This document shows positions 46,481 to 59,300 of a DNA stretch of 64,000 nucleotides, piece after piece. How positions within the stretch are numbered: position 1 is the first letter of the stretch; the number at the start of each line of letters is the position of its first letter. Source of the stretch: Epiperipatus broadwayi (Eukaryota > Onychophora > Udeonychophora > Euonychophora > Peripatidae); contig JAQFVV010006294.1 in the NCBI GenBank assembly GCA_028023455.1, positions 2,073,001 through 2,137,000 on the forward strand, given 5' to 3'. Position numbers and translations under genes: made by a program. The notes beneath the pieces were generated by a model. It made no database searches. It had not been told where the DNA came from and saw nothing but the letters and a program-made list of their open reading frames with translations.

Positions 46481-48461
46481 ATGAAAGGTCTTTATTTCAT
46501 AATCATGACCATACACAGAAAGGATATTTATAAATTGGAATTCTTTCCAACCACTCAATCCAGATTCGAATTCACCATTAAATTCTGTGTTTTAAAAGGA
46601 CACCTGTTGGCAAATTTATATCAGGGTGCCAGCAAACAAGGTCACACAGAATGTACAAATAAAAGCTGGGCCACTCAATTCTCATCTACCAGAAATATAT
46701 ATTTTGTAAGAACAGTCTTTTCAAAATGTGTTGATAATTACATCCTTTTACACATATATACATTTTTATATACATATGACATTAATTACAATTATATTAT
46801 TGGATGTATAAACATGAGAAAAAAATTTACAACAATTGGACATACAAATTCAGAAAAAAAATCTTACATATATACATTATTTAGTGATATTCAAAAGAAA
46901 ATAAAAAACATTATATATATATATATTGTAACCTTCTGGTTTGGCACCAGAAATATTAATTATAATTATGTAATACTGTATCAGTAACATCTGATGTTAT
47001 TTTATTAAAAAAAAATGAAGTTTTAAATTTTTTATTAATGACTTAAAACTATGCTTAAAAGCACTTATAGATGTAATTTAAAATTTTTTAGGTGTTTTAT
47101 ATCTTACTTTAGTGTATAATTAATAATAGGAAGGGGGTGGCTTGTCACAAAAGTAGTCAGTTTAGTTTGAGTTAATTCTAGTTTATTTTTTTGTCTGCAG
47201 AACAGTATTAAGATTTATTTAGATGGTTCTCTAGTTCATTTTGCTTATATTTAATCAAGAGTATAAACAGTGCAATATGTTTAATTCATCATTATTAAAA
47301 CTATCATTTTAGTCATATCAGTTTGGTACCTGTTGTACATTATTTGTAAATATTCATATATGTCTGTGTCATTTTTCAATTTCATTTTTCATTCATGTAC
47401 TTCATTAAACCATCAAATATCATGTCTCATATCCAAACACCTAATTTTACAACTAATAGTTTTAAAAACCTGCTTAATTATATTTTAAATGAATTCATGG
47501 ATCACTGGACTGATGAATTATTGAACAATAATTATACTATAAAATATTTTGTTTGTTAAAATAATTGTCATTAATTTTATTCTGTTACTTTAGAAATACA
47601 GAATATTCTATTCTCAGTTCAATTTAATATTTAATTATTTTTTATTTGATAGACAAAATTTTTTTCTCTCTTCTTTCTTTTTTTTTCAAGACAAGAAAGT
47701 TTCTTGCATAAATTTCTCCTAAATAAAAATCTTAGTGCAATGGGTGGAGTAAGTTTCTGTCTAGAGACCTTTGAACTTTCAAATGACCTTGGATTATTGG
47801 AAGAATAAATGCTTAGATAATATTTTGAGATCTATAAAAAGAGATTGATTACAATTCCATTTGGACTGTTAACTAAATTTTTCTACTATTGATTGAACTC
47901 CAATTCACTTTCTGAACAAAGTTTTAATAGTACAATTTTTTGTGTTATAAGCTGATTCTTCCAAGACCAAGTTTGAAAGTGAAAAGCATTATTGGTTTCT
48001 AAATATAAGAACGTAAATGATTGTAGAGATACATCAATCTTTGTTCTTAATTAACTATTTAGATTCTCAAATCATTATTTAAAATGTGTATGTGTGTCTA
48101 CATTATGAATTATTCAAATTTAATTGCTGGAATGGAAATGCGTACTTGAATTTTAAAATTATTTTATTTAAACTTTAATTATAATTATAAAGAAAAATGC
48201 GTGTTTATTTTTCAAGATTATTTTTCCTAAAATTTAATTATAATATTAATGGAGTGAAAGCATGTGAATTCTTTTATTATTTTTGGAAAATGTGCGAACT
48301 ATTTATTAGACATATTTGGAACTCTTAGTATTAAATTTTTGCTAACTGTGAAAGAAGAAATTTGAGACAGGAGGATATGTGTATAAATAATTTATTTCTA
48401 TTATTATTATTGTTGAGACACTTGCCTGACTAGTTATATCTGAAAAAAATGTGTAATTTAA
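46481..48461. other. Intergenic stretch with SINE-like traces
   Basis: A 168-codon ORF (46481-46987) runs through sequence including an AT microsatellite and looks accidental. On the minus strand CTGGTGCCAAACCAG followed by AAGGTTACAATATATATA (about 46955-46915) resembles a SINE tail. 47733-47810 contains TTAGTGCAATGGGTGGAGTA, then ...CTTTGAACTTTCAAATG, a degenerate tRNA-like A/B box pair. Neither is strong. Confidence 0.3.
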
Positions 48462-49961
48462 CTCTTTCAGCTTCAAGCCGCCATATTGAACTTTTTAAAA
48501 TACTGGCCTGACACACAATTTTCACAATAACTTCAGTTTTAATTATGTTAGAGCAAAAACAATTACATTGCTAGAAACTAGAAACATTAAGGAAAACAAT
48601 AAACATAAAATAAATAGTGATAACTATATAAAAAGTAAGGAAAAAAAGAAATTTTCACATCCGAAATACTTATTATTTTATTGTTTGTTCATAATATGAT
48701 AAGTAACATTAATTAAAATTGAAAATACATCTTCAGTGATAATTTCTTTGCATTCCTCACAAAACTATCTTTCTAAACATGTATAACATGTCTTACCTGA
48801 GATAATCCACAGCTTCACAATCTCCAAAAGAAGTCAGATATGACTTCTTCATTTTTATCTTGTACCCCAAATGTTCTAAATGTCAAAGGCATCTATAAAG
48901 AAAAAGATTCATCCTAATAAAAGATACAAAAGCAATTGGCTTCTTGTCTGTCTAAAACTAGAAATTGTAGTCTACTGTCTATATCACTATGATAAAATGA
49001 GTTTCATCTTTTCATTTTATATTTTTTGTGTACATCAGTGATTCTTATATTCTTTATGGACACCAGTTATGCTTATATTCTTTATGAACACAAGTGATTC
49101 CTATATTATTTATGCAAAAAAGTGATTTTTATATTCTTTATGCACAGAAGTGATGCTATCTTATTATATTTATTGTACTACATAGATATAATTTATTTGC
49201 ATATAGTGTATTTGTTAGCTATTGACTTGAAAATAATGTTATGAAACATATATCAAAACGAAAGTATAAATCACGTATATATAATTTATTTGTATACAGA
49301 TCATTTGTTAGCTATAGACTTGAAAAACGTAAACAAAAATCGGAATTATAACAAATTACTTATAAATCATATTATATTATATATATAAACATAATTAATG
49401 ATTTTCGTAATAAATTATACTTTTTGAAAAACATTATTTTTATAAGTGTAGAACGTTAAAAGTTACGTTAGATATTAATTATATACGAACGTAAATAACT
49501 AATACACACAAATTACAAACTAAAAATAATTAATAAAAAGTATAATTTATATAAAAATATATTATGCTTTTACTAAAAAAATAAAAAATAAAAATTTTAA
49601 ATGTTACTTACAAAATTACATTCAACCGCTTCTGTCAGCCATTTTTTAATAGTACCGGAGATATGTCATCTGTAGCCCCGTAAATTATTTTTGTCTTTTA
49701 TCGCTCCATGATAAGTACAAAAATTATTAAAAAAGACAAAATAATTAAATACTGTTGTTGATTAAAACTGCTGCCAAAAATTTAAATTTTAACCGATTTT
49801 TTTGAAATAAACATTTTCTGAAAGCTACGTCATGGAGCTTTCTAACGATCGTATTTTCATCTACGTCACATTTATACCTTTTACGTCAGTAAAGAAAGAA
49901 AACAAAACATCATCTGAACATCACCTGATGCGCGCTCGCAGCACTCAAAGAGCTGAAAGAG
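48462..49961. mobile_element. piggyBac-type non-autonomous element
   Basis: Flanked by TTAA at 48458-48461 and 49962-49965. The ends CTCTTTCAGCT and, on the opposite strand, CTCTTTCAGCTCTTTG form an 11-bp inverted repeat directly next to the TTAA. TTAA targets and YYCTTTCAGC-like ends are the piggyBac signature. The 1.5-kb interior has no transposase ORF; both ends are GC-richer than the middle. It contains a tandem repeat at about 49020-49150 (units of about 38 bp with TTATATTCTTTATG) and a duplicated block of about 60 bp (about 49187-49255 and 49287-49340). Confidence 0.75.
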
Positions 49962-49965
49962 TTAA

Positions 49966-51269
49966 TAAATGGTTTATTTATCTCCAAATGATTTGAGGGA
50001 TGAACTTATAAAAACAATATAAAACTGAATATGACTTTCTTTTATTAATAGTTCTTCTCACGCACAGTGGGATTTCCTTGTTTAAAATATTAATAAACTT
50101 ACAGGAAATTAAATGGATTTTTTAAGCTAAATAATTATGTGTGCTTATGAATGGCTCTGAAAATATAAAACAAATGCTTAAATATTTCTCACAAATGAAA
50201 TAATAAATTATTGCTTTACCTACGTCATAATAAAATGTTTATTGCTTACTAAAAAAATTCTCCTATATAGTATTGCCAGCTGTTTCATTAGCTAATTGCT
50301 AAGAACATTGAATACTGCTATCCTGGACTAGAAATAATGTTATTTGTTTTCCTGCAGGAATGTGTTATGTGTTCATCAATATTTATCTTTATACCATTTA
50401 TTATTGTTATTTAGTATATGACCAAGAGACGTCATTTACAAACTGTAAATAAACTTTTTGTTTTTCAACCAAGAAGAAAAAAAAGAACTTTAGTAATTAT
50501 TATTTATTAGCAGTTTAGTAGATAGTTTAAAAGTTGTTTTATGATTTTTATTATTATATTTATTATTGTTTCTTCAAGAACATCTCATAAAGTATAATAT
50601 GAAGGAAATATTATGCTAGGTAATTATTATTTTAGTATAAGTTTTATCATGTGCTCGTATTATAAATATATGTGCATGTTAGAAATGGAGACGTCCATTT
50701 AATGTTGAAGGGGTTAATAGTTCTTTTAAAAAAAGCTCATTATATAAATTTTTATAGTATATCTTTGCGTTTTCAATAGATTATAAAATAATTATTTTCA
50801 ATAATTATTTAACCCAGAATTTAAAGATTTGTCATTTATCTTAAACCAAACATTTACTTTAATTTTGTGCTAATGTAAATACATTAAAAAAGATTATTTT
50901 GTCTTACCTTGCCAATTGAAATTATTTTGCCTTGCTTTTCAACCATAATTAGTATGTTTCCAAGTTATAAATATTATACTTAAAAGATATGAAATATTTA
51001 TTCATTATTACTTTTATAGTTTTTAATTGATATTTTTACAGTAGTTCTTTACCTACTGAGATTTGAAATTGTCTGTGTGTTAGTATGCTTATATGTGCAT
51101 GTCTATTATTAAATCCAGATACAATGTTTAAATTAAAAGTGAAAATAACTTAAGGCCATCGGTTTCGGAGGGTGAGAATGTGCCAATTGAAATGATTAGA
51201 AATTTACTTAAGTATGAATTTATTGTTCTTTATTATGCTTGAATAGAAAAGTATTTAGTGGCTATGTAG
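49966..51269. other. AT-rich intergenic stretch with a lone TTAA end
   Basis: No gene seen. On the minus strand TTAACCCCTTCAACATTAAA (about 50716-50697) looks like a piggyBac terminus, but I found no partner end. Confidence 0.3.
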
Positions 51270-51440
51270 AATGAAATTAGTTATGTTGTATAGTATCTTA
51301 TGGGATTGAGTAATCTCTCCCCTTTCATTTATTTGAATATTTGACATGGGTAGATTGCATAGTACATTGTATGGGATAGAGTAAGCTCTCCCTTTTGTTT
51401 ATTGAAGTATTTGTTAGGAGTAGATTGAATCCTCCAGTTC
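51270..51440. repeat. Diverged tandem duplication
   Basis: Two units of about 75-80 bp share tgtatagtatcttatggga-like starts, gagtaatctctccc and gggtagatt. Confidence 0.55.
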
Positions 51441-51994
51441 TGATATTTGTATTTTATGAATTAGAGTATATGAAGCCAAGTATTTTATCTCCCTTATTTT
51501 TGGTGATGAGAATTTGTTCCCACCAGTTTATTTTAAGTCTCAGAAGTTAAGACTTGGGAGTTATTGTATTGTTATTTATATGATTAGAATTGTGAAAATC
51601 TTTTTATCCCCATGTGCCTTATGGAATGCTTTCATCTTTTACTCATAGCCAAGTGCCAGATAATTTGTTGATAAAAAAGAGAATAAAAAGCAGAATTGAT
51701 TTTTCTCACAAAACAGCTGTAGTATAATTAGTGGTAAAGCTTGACTGGCCATTGTCACTATCTGTATTATGATTTTGTTACAAGTTCATAAACAACCTGA
51801 TTGGATTGATTAATGTTAATTATTTTATGACAGACAGCATAATACAGACACGTGCATAAAATATTAATTTAGTAGATGTGGAAAAATCCATCATTAATGC
51901 ATAATTTTAATTAATATTTAAAATTATTTTATATTTATCATTTAAATTTCATATCATCAACTTTCATAATATTTAGTCATCATTTGAGTGAGCA

Positions 51995-52160
51995 AGCAAA
52001 GAAGACAAAGTATAGTTAATTAATAAAATTATTTATTTCTATTTTGTAAAAGAAGACAAAGTATAGTCAATTAATAGAATTATTTATTTTAATTTTGCAA
52101 GGTACACAGTATAGTTAATTAATAGAACTATTTATTTCAATTTTGCAAAGTATAGTTTGA
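51995..52160. repeat. Threefold tandem repeat
   Basis: Three units of about 53 bp share acaaagtatagttaattaat, agaattatttattt and attttgcaa. Confidence 0.7.
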
Positions 52161-53570
52161 TCTTATTTTTATTTTATACTTATTCTTAGATTCAAATCCC
52201 CTTTATTTTAGTTAACATGCATTTGAAGTAAAATGCCATGAATTTATTTTCATCCTATAATTTAGTGTAAATATTTAACAGTGTGCTATTTCTTATTGAC
52301 TTATCAACTTAATTGATAGCTTAAAAGTGCTTAAAACAGAATGCCGAATGTAAAGCAAATCTTGTATTTTATTATCTGAAGTGTAGGATGATATTGCTTC
52401 AGCATCATATATGTATCAGAATTGACTGATAACTTAATCAGTTTTTCAAGAACAATGTGAAGAGTTTATTTTAGGTGTATTATTTTAGTATTTAAAATAT
52501 AATGTGTTATACATAAGTCTATCAGAATGCCTTGCTAGCTGGGATGTGTTAGAACAGAAGATAGAAAGTTATCTTATGTTATCTGCTCTCATGTAAATGT
52601 TTCAACTATTGATGTTAAATACATCTAAAACCTGTACCTGTCAAATTATAAAGAAATCAAATTTTTGCTTAAGTATTTTATAAATAAATGTTTTATTATT
52701 CCAAATTTGTGTTCAGAATTCTTCTTTGACATACATTTGTATTTCATATTTCCACACCTGCACACACATTTACTTTATCTAATATATGATTGCACTTTTC
52801 ATTTAATTTAATGATGAACATATCCAGATATGAGGATGTTGATTTCCTTGATCCAAACACTGTATGAGATGTTAATTATTTACTGATTCTCTAAAAGTTT
52901 TGTCATTCAGTTATTGTTTAGATGATGAATTGAAATGAAAATGTACCCTATTTCTTTCATTATCTAACTACCATTATTTTGTTAGGGTATTGCTTAATTT
53001 AAATCATTACTTTTATAATAGTAGTTATTGAGAAGTGCAGATTTAAAATTAAGCTATGCAATAAATTAATTCCCTGAGATATTCAATTATTAATTTAAAT
53101 TAAATATTCATTCAGTTAACTAGTTTAGATATTTTATATTCAGTTCCAACTTGCTATAGAGTATAGTTACTAAACAGTACTATTTTATTTATTAATTTAA
53201 TTTTCTAATATAGTAGAGGTTGTTCAATGCATGTGGATGATGGGAGGAGGTGAAGTATAGACTATAACTTGTCAATTTAGATGGTAGAATTTAACAATAT
53301 TCTCGAAGTTACAGCTTCGGTAAATATTACTTACGTAATCAATGTGTGTTTAATAAATTTATAATTACAATTTAATTCTTATTTATTTTAGAATTTAATA
53401 GATGTTTTATCCCTATTAATCATAATATTTCCTTCCACATCTAATGTACATTTTACACCTTATAGACCTCTGTATCCCTCAACTGAGCTAAACTAAGGTA
53501 AAACTTCATTTAAGAGCCTCATTAATAGTTTTAAGGTAAAATTAGATTAATAGTTTATTCTATGATTCAT
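52161..53570. other. AT-rich intergenic stretch with weak SINE-like sites nearby
   Basis: No gene seen. Upstream, at 51720-51800, GTAGTATAATTAGTGGTAAA is tRNA-like but lacks a clear B box. Confidence 0.3.
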
Positions 53571-54543
53571 AGAATTGGTGCCCCTGGGTATTTGTGGTTA
53601 GGATAGATGTTGGTGATCGATAATGAGGGGTTATAATATATTAAACACTATACAGGGTATTTCAGGGTGTGGAAATATCGAATGGCCCCATGTTGGGCAC
53701 CAAATCTGGGGAAAATATCTACTGTACCGGTCAAAAATGTATGTCCATTCAACAAGATTTAGAATCTAAGCAAAAATACCCTGAATCCAATCATGCCTGA
53801 GATACACAGGTCCGGAGCAATCATCAATTCTAACCTGTCTGTCCATTCCCCAAATCCATAACACTACAGACAACACCTCCGATGATACTACATAAATTAA
53901 TTATTTCTAGGCCCAGCTGCTACATCATTTTGCATGAGAACTGATGAGAGATTGAGTGAACCCAAAATATAAGTTAAAACATACATAAATAAATATATTA
54001 ATGAGATTTGAACAACTGGATTAAGTTTTTAAAATGATAATTATTTATTTTAACAAAATTCAAGATGGTTTTATATATATGTAACTTCACACATTTAAAA
54101 CTTTATTTTTGGTTACAAATATTTGATGGACTTAATACAATTATTTTATTTTAATAGATATCAATTTAGGGAAGCAGTTACAATACTGGACGTATATTTA
54201 AAAAAATAGGATTTTATTCAATGTTACAAAACAGATTAATCTGTGTGTTTTGGTGGATGTTTATACATTAAGAAAAACATATATTAAGATATGATAGAGT
54301 TTCACTGATAATACGATTTTAGTAGGATGTCCTTGGTATTTCATACATAACTTTATTTTCATTTATAGACTTTATTTGTAACAATAAAAATAAGGACATG
54401 TTTTGATCAGTGAGTAGACTAAAACACTTATTTTACACATTTTCAACATTTAGCAATCGAATATTGTGAAACTCTATAAATATGGGAATTGCTTATTTCA
54501 ATAAAGGGAGGGCAGCTTCTTGAGTGGTTGGATCTAAACTCCA
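53571..54543 (+). other. Possible LTR-element leader: primer-site-like motif and GC-richer block
   Basis: TTGGTGCCCCTGGGTATTTG at 53575-53594 has the TGG start of a primer binding site. 53650-53960 is GC-richer than its surroundings. No LTR pair or catalytic domain was found, so this is only a hint. Confidence 0.25.
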
Positions 54544-54864
54544 ATGAAAAATTACAGAGAGAAAAATGTTTCATTACCACATATCATTACAATTTATTTT
54601 GCTAAACAGGCTAGAAAACTAACTATAAGAAATTATGGTGCTAACATTATGTTAGTGAGAGAGAGGGTGGCACATTTGGCCAAGAAAATGTCATTCTATT
54701 TGAAGGTGGTATGCCAGCTTCAGGCTGAGCAGTACCTAATGGAAAAGTTAGATAGGAAGTTGCTATGGATCCGGTTCATGGTAAGTCCATGCAGAGCTTC
54801 AACTACACTAACCAGCTTGTTCCAGGTGGTAGACTTAGACCCCTGTTATGAACAAGAACAATAA
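54544..54864 (+). CDS. Unrecognised 106-codon ORF
   Basis: The codon composition is more balanced than in the AT-driven ORFs around it. The protein is mixed and helix-rich. The central part includes LVRERVAHLAKKMSFYLKVV and then QLQAEQYLMEKLDRKLLWIR, amphipathic and reminiscent of a Gag or other element-encoded segment. I do not recognise a family. Its Met start follows TCCAATG and its end is an ordinary TAA. Two diverged copies of a 'ccctggaatgagatacaagcgaatca' block follow at about 54880 and 54970, which suggests repetitive rather than host DNA. It could be a decayed element fragment or chance. Confidence 0.3.
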   Translation: MKNYREKNVSLPHIITIYFAKQARKLTIRNYGANIMLVRERVAHLAKKMSFYLKVVCQLQAEQYLMEKLDRKLLWIRFMVSPCRASTTLTSLFQVVDLDPCYEQEQ

Positions 54865-55940
54865 AAATGGATGAAGGCTTCAAATCCCTGGAATGAGATA
54901 CAAGCGAATCAAAGCAGTATATAAATATATACTTTATGGAAAAGAATGACAAATGGAGATGATCGTGACTCCCTGTAATGAGGTACAGGTGAATCAGATC
55001 AAAGCCTTATGTGGCTTGTTAATAATTTGACATATGCCAGCAATGCTATCATAAGAATATAAAGTCACTGAATTTAAATATTAAAGTAAAGCCTTAAATG
55101 GTTTAACAAATACATAATGATATGCTAAAATAATGACCCATGTAAGATAAAGTCATTTATCAGAAGTTAAACTATAATTAATGAAGTGTGCGTTTCTCCC
55201 CCTTTTCGAATAAATACTATTTTGTTTAACATATAAAAAAAAAATTCATGCACTTAAAAGTGTAAACAACAAAATAGAATTTGTTCACCAGCCTTTTTGG
55301 TGATGATGATAAATAAAGAAATCAATAAAATTAACGGACACCAATATCCACCCCAGATTGCAACGTATTTATACATTTTGTATAAATTTATGATCAAATA
55401 TTTTTAAAAAAAAACAACATATATTTATTTCATTCCAATATCAGCCTTTCAAGCTAATTGAGCACGCGCCTTTTGAGAGTGTTAAATAAATGAATACTCT
55501 CCTCTTCAATCCAAGATATAGTATTTATGCAGGAATAAATATTTATTTAAAATACAAACTCAATCTTACGAGCTATTTAGATATAAATAATAATAACTCA
55601 TTAATTTCCCCCTCCTCTATACCATAGTGGGATATAGAAGTTCATAAGATTAAGTTTGATTGACATTTTCAAATATAAATTAAGTGAAAATACAAAAGTA
55701 TCATTAAAATTAAATTATAACTGCACTAAATTATAAAAAAAAAAGAAGCGTGAGTTGGATGAAATATTTCATAGCAGTATTAATTTGATAGAAGAGAATC
55801 GATATGAAGAAAATAACTATTAATTCAACATACGTGCCAATTAGCAAATTAAAAGAGATTCAAAATATACAGAAAACATTAATTTTAAAGAGTTACAAGT
55901 TAAAATTTAGGTAATATGATTATGTCTTTAGGCTGGTTAC
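54865..55940. other. Intergenic stretch
   Basis: Mostly AT-rich. Minus-strand purine runs AAAAGGGGGAGAAA (about 55204-55191) and AGAGGAGGGGGAAA (about 55619-55606) look like polypurine tracts, but no LTR follows either one recognisably. Confidence 0.3.
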
Positions 55941-56165
55941 CTCAGGATTCTATGAAATACTGACGAATCTTCTGTGGCAGGCAGCATTCTTTGAAGGCTT
56001 GGGCACTCTTGAGTGGTAAGAGCTACATGTCAGCATGGCAAAGAGTGGAGCTGAAGATAGAGGGGAAGGTCAGTTAGGCCCCTCAAAATTAAATAGGCGT
56101 GGAGTCGGCTTGCGACTATTGACCAAACTCTGACACAATAGATTTTTGGGCCTATTTATACCAGT
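55941..56165 (-). promoter_or_regulatory. TATA promoter and candidate first exon, minus strand
   Basis: The minus strand reads CTGGTATAAATAGGCCC (TATA at 56160-56153), followed by about 190 bases of clearly GC-richer sequence. It then reaches a donor-like CTGAG|GTAACC at 55940, where the sequence turns AT-rich. TATA, GC-rich exon and donor occur in the same order as in the element 2 LTR, so this may be a diverged LTR promoter. A host gene's first exon is the alternative. No downstream exon was recognised. Confidence 0.5.
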
Positions 56166-57330
56166 TTTCAGTTATGCAAAGAATGTTTTTAATTAAACTT
56201 CTTAACTCTAATTGAATCTTTAATTTACAGAAATGTTTCAACTTTTGTTATTGGAGATGCAATCACAAGATAACTGTCCAAAAATAAATTCAAATCAATT
56301 TCCAGATTGGAAATAAACTTGATAAAAATGTTAACAGCTAACTAAAATCAATTAGCTTTGTTTTAAATTTTACTTTCATTAACTTTAATTAAAAAATCCC
56401 TTTTAAAATCATGAATCCCACCCCTTTAATTACTCTTGGACAGTTAACGACTGCATCTTCCATCTTGAATATTTGTGTAATTATATGAAGAAAAATATTT
56501 ATAAAATAAATAACATATAGTTAAGAAAAAAAATACAAAATTATTTACAAGATTTGTTTGTTTTTATATATATAAAATCTTTGTTAACCTTTTAACCGCT
56601 AATTATATTATTGGTTGTATGAGGTAAAAATCAAATCTTTTAATTGGCCAACTCACAAACTGAAGACAAAGCCTATTGTTAAAACATATTCGCCTATAAT
56701 ATTAAATTCAACTCAGATACGTTTATAAAAAGTATATTACTAATTTTTCAGGTTATGAAGAGAACGAAAGTTCTTTCAAAAATAAATTGCTATTTATTTA
56801 TTCTAAAATATTCAATTTCGGCAACATAAAAGCTGTAATATAAACAAAAAGGTCGACTTTTACATTATAGAAAAGTAAATATTTCTTTAATATTTTTACT
56901 AAAATCTTCAATATTTTTCGAAAATAATTGTTTTTTTATTATTCTCTCTGAAAATCATTTGTAATTACTGAATATATACTTAATATTCTTTAAAATTATA
57001 TTCGAAATGAAAATCTCAGCGTTTTTCTTTATTTTCTTTGATCAGGTGGTTTCTTTGTTCTTTCCAGCCAATCAGAATGTCTTTTTCGGCTGAGAGCATG
57101 CTAAGAACCAATAAAAACTCATGTTCTTTCTTTGTTTAGGTTTAAATGCATTTTTTTTTATTTTTTACTTGTAAAATAAATCGGAAGAGGTCACCATCTT
57201 ACAGAACTTTTAAAAATCTATTCAATACCTGTAAAACGAATATTTTAGCATAAGAACTGGCAGAGTTAGAGTGACGTCAGATGTCTACGAGGAGCTTCGT
57301 AAGAAACAGTCTTTTGGTTAATATATGTAT
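56166..57330. promoter_or_regulatory. Possible U3 or promoter region with CCAAT and CRE motifs
   Basis: TGACGTCA, a perfect CRE palindrome, lies at 57272-57279. CCAATCAG at 57069-57076 and CCAATAAAA at 57109-57117 are CCAAT-like. 57020-57310 is GC-richer than its flanks. Whether these motifs serve the minus-strand TATA site about 900 bases away, a plus-strand start, or nothing is unclear. Confidence 0.3.
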
Positions 57331-58476
57331 ATATCTGAGTCGCACCCATAAAAATTAATATTTAAAATTAATGAAAATTTTTATTTGAGATTTATATTTA
57401 TAAATTTTTATAGATGCTTCTCAGAAATATATGTATAGTTTATATATATGTGACAAAAAAAAACAGGAAGAAACGTGGGTTAAGTGGTAGAACAGTGAAG
57501 CTTGATCTTGGGCTAAGATTGACTGCTACAATATATAGGCTGTCAGTTTTACTGTATATATATATATATAATCATAGTTAAAGCAGACATTTTCTGCCAT
57601 AAGATAAAATTATATATCCGATACTAGCATTCTCTTGTATGTCTAGGATATGTCCTAGAATACTTTTGTGAAAGTCATAACTGGTAGGGTATTTTTTTTT
57701 TCGTTCTTTTTATAGCGTCGTTATTATATTGAATATTTTTCCTTCTGTTTTTTTTTAATATATTGAAGTTCAACTCATTTGCCTAATAAAAAGTTATCCT
57801 TAACATTCATATAACTCATGCTATAAGATATTTCTAATTTGTTGATGATTATACGTTCATGTTTATTATGAAGGTGAAGAAGTTGATTATATTATATGAG
57901 TAATTTAATGTTAGCTAATATCTAAAGTTCATTTTGTGATACCCTTTTTATTGGCAGTAGCCAATTTATCCATCTATGGATAAATCATCTTGCATGAGAA
58001 TAATGTACTATATATATATATATATGTTCATTGTCTCACTCACTCATTTACAAAATAATATTTCTTTCAAATTTAAACCCAATGTAAGATAAGAAGCCAC
58101 TATTAACATAATTAAAAGTGTATAAGTCAATTTAATATTATAAGGGATAATAAAGTATAAAAATTCAATTTCATAACAATTAAATAATTACCATCCATAA
58201 CAGATTAATTAACTGAGCTCTGATTGAAACTCTAATTAACCTTTTTGTGAAAACTGTGATCATAAAAGACTATGAACTAGTAATTAATCAAGTTGTCATA
58301 TTCATATACTTAACTGGCATATTTTTCATCAATGAATTTATGAAGATAATAATTAAATTTGTCTGTATACTAAAAAATCTCCATAGTGTTAATAGTATAT
58401 GTTGTTGGTTTTTTTTTCATTATTTGAACTAACTGCATTATTTGTGTTTTTCTGAATGTTTGTGATGATGGTATTT
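57331..58476. other. AT-rich intergenic stretch with a SINE-like trace
   Basis: No gene seen. GTTAAGTGGTAGAACAGTGA at 57478-57497 is A-box-like, and the sequence runs on to CTACAATATATAG, similar to other SINE-like tails here. Confidence 0.3.
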
Positions 58477-58823
58477 TAGTTGTATTTATATATTGGACTC
58501 TTTTCATCATCTAATATTAAGTATTGAATATATTTAGAAAAATTTAACTAAATTATATTCAACTGTTAGTAATAGCATGCAGGTTAGTATATGCACAACA
58601 TTTTGAGAAGTATTATTTTTCTCTCCTCTTCAGGTGTTGCTGGCCTGACCAGTGACAGTACTAGAATGGGAATCAAACCTGGTCTTTTAGATTTTTGAAT
58701 ATTAAATTTTAAGGTAACCTTGTGCATATGAAAATTTTAAATAAAGTTAAATTTTCTATATTCAATACCTAATATTAGATGATGGAAATAGTTCAATATA
58801 TAAATACAACTGCATTATTTGTA
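58477..58823. repeat. Fold-back element enclosing a tRNA-like core
   Basis: Arms of about 80 bp, 58477-58557 and 58737-58823, are inverted copies: agttgtatttatatattg, catcatctaatatta and aaatttaact, matched by their complements. Between them the minus strand has CCAGGTTTGATTCCC (58679-58665), a good Pol III B box. A SINE may therefore lie between the arms. Confidence 0.65.
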
Positions 58824-59254
58824 TTTATTTATTCAACTAGAGTCCTGTGTGTCTTGCTGATCTAGTAAGCTGAAAAGAGAAAATGGTTGACAGTCAAGTA
58901 TTTGTAGCCAGAGGAAGATATTATAAAATTAAGGTTCATTAAACTATCAACTATCATGGACTGCAGATTTTTTGACTGTTATAATATATACAGACAGGAA
59001 TACACATTTATAATTTATATTTATTTTATATTTCAATTTAATGTTGTATATTTTATATTATATGGATTATTTTATTTTACTTGGTTTTGATTCCATTTTT
59101 ATCACATTCAATTTATTTTAGTTATATGTTTTGTTGTATTTTATTTTATTATATTTTATGTTTTTTATTTAGTTTTAAAATTTTATTGTTTATATTTTTA
59201 ATTTGGTTCTTATTGTATTATTTATATAGTTATTTATTTTATTTTTCATTATGC

Positions 59255-59300
59255 CATAGCTCTGAGAAAGACTGCAGGACAGTCGAAATGTCAGATTGTG
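59255..59300 (+). repeat. Penelope/LINE-type 3' tail motif
   Basis: CTCTGAGAAAGACTGCAGGA then CAGTCGAAATGTCAG has the 'CTGAxGAAG...xxCCGAAACGTC' form commonly seen at the 3' ends of Penelope-like and related elements. The preceding 250 bp are nearly pure A/T and show no coding trace. Confidence 0.4.

Noticed and set aside
46481-46987. 168-codon plus ORF
   Set aside because: Runs through an AT microsatellite with Tyr/Ile-rich product and no domain; probably chance in AT-rich DNA.
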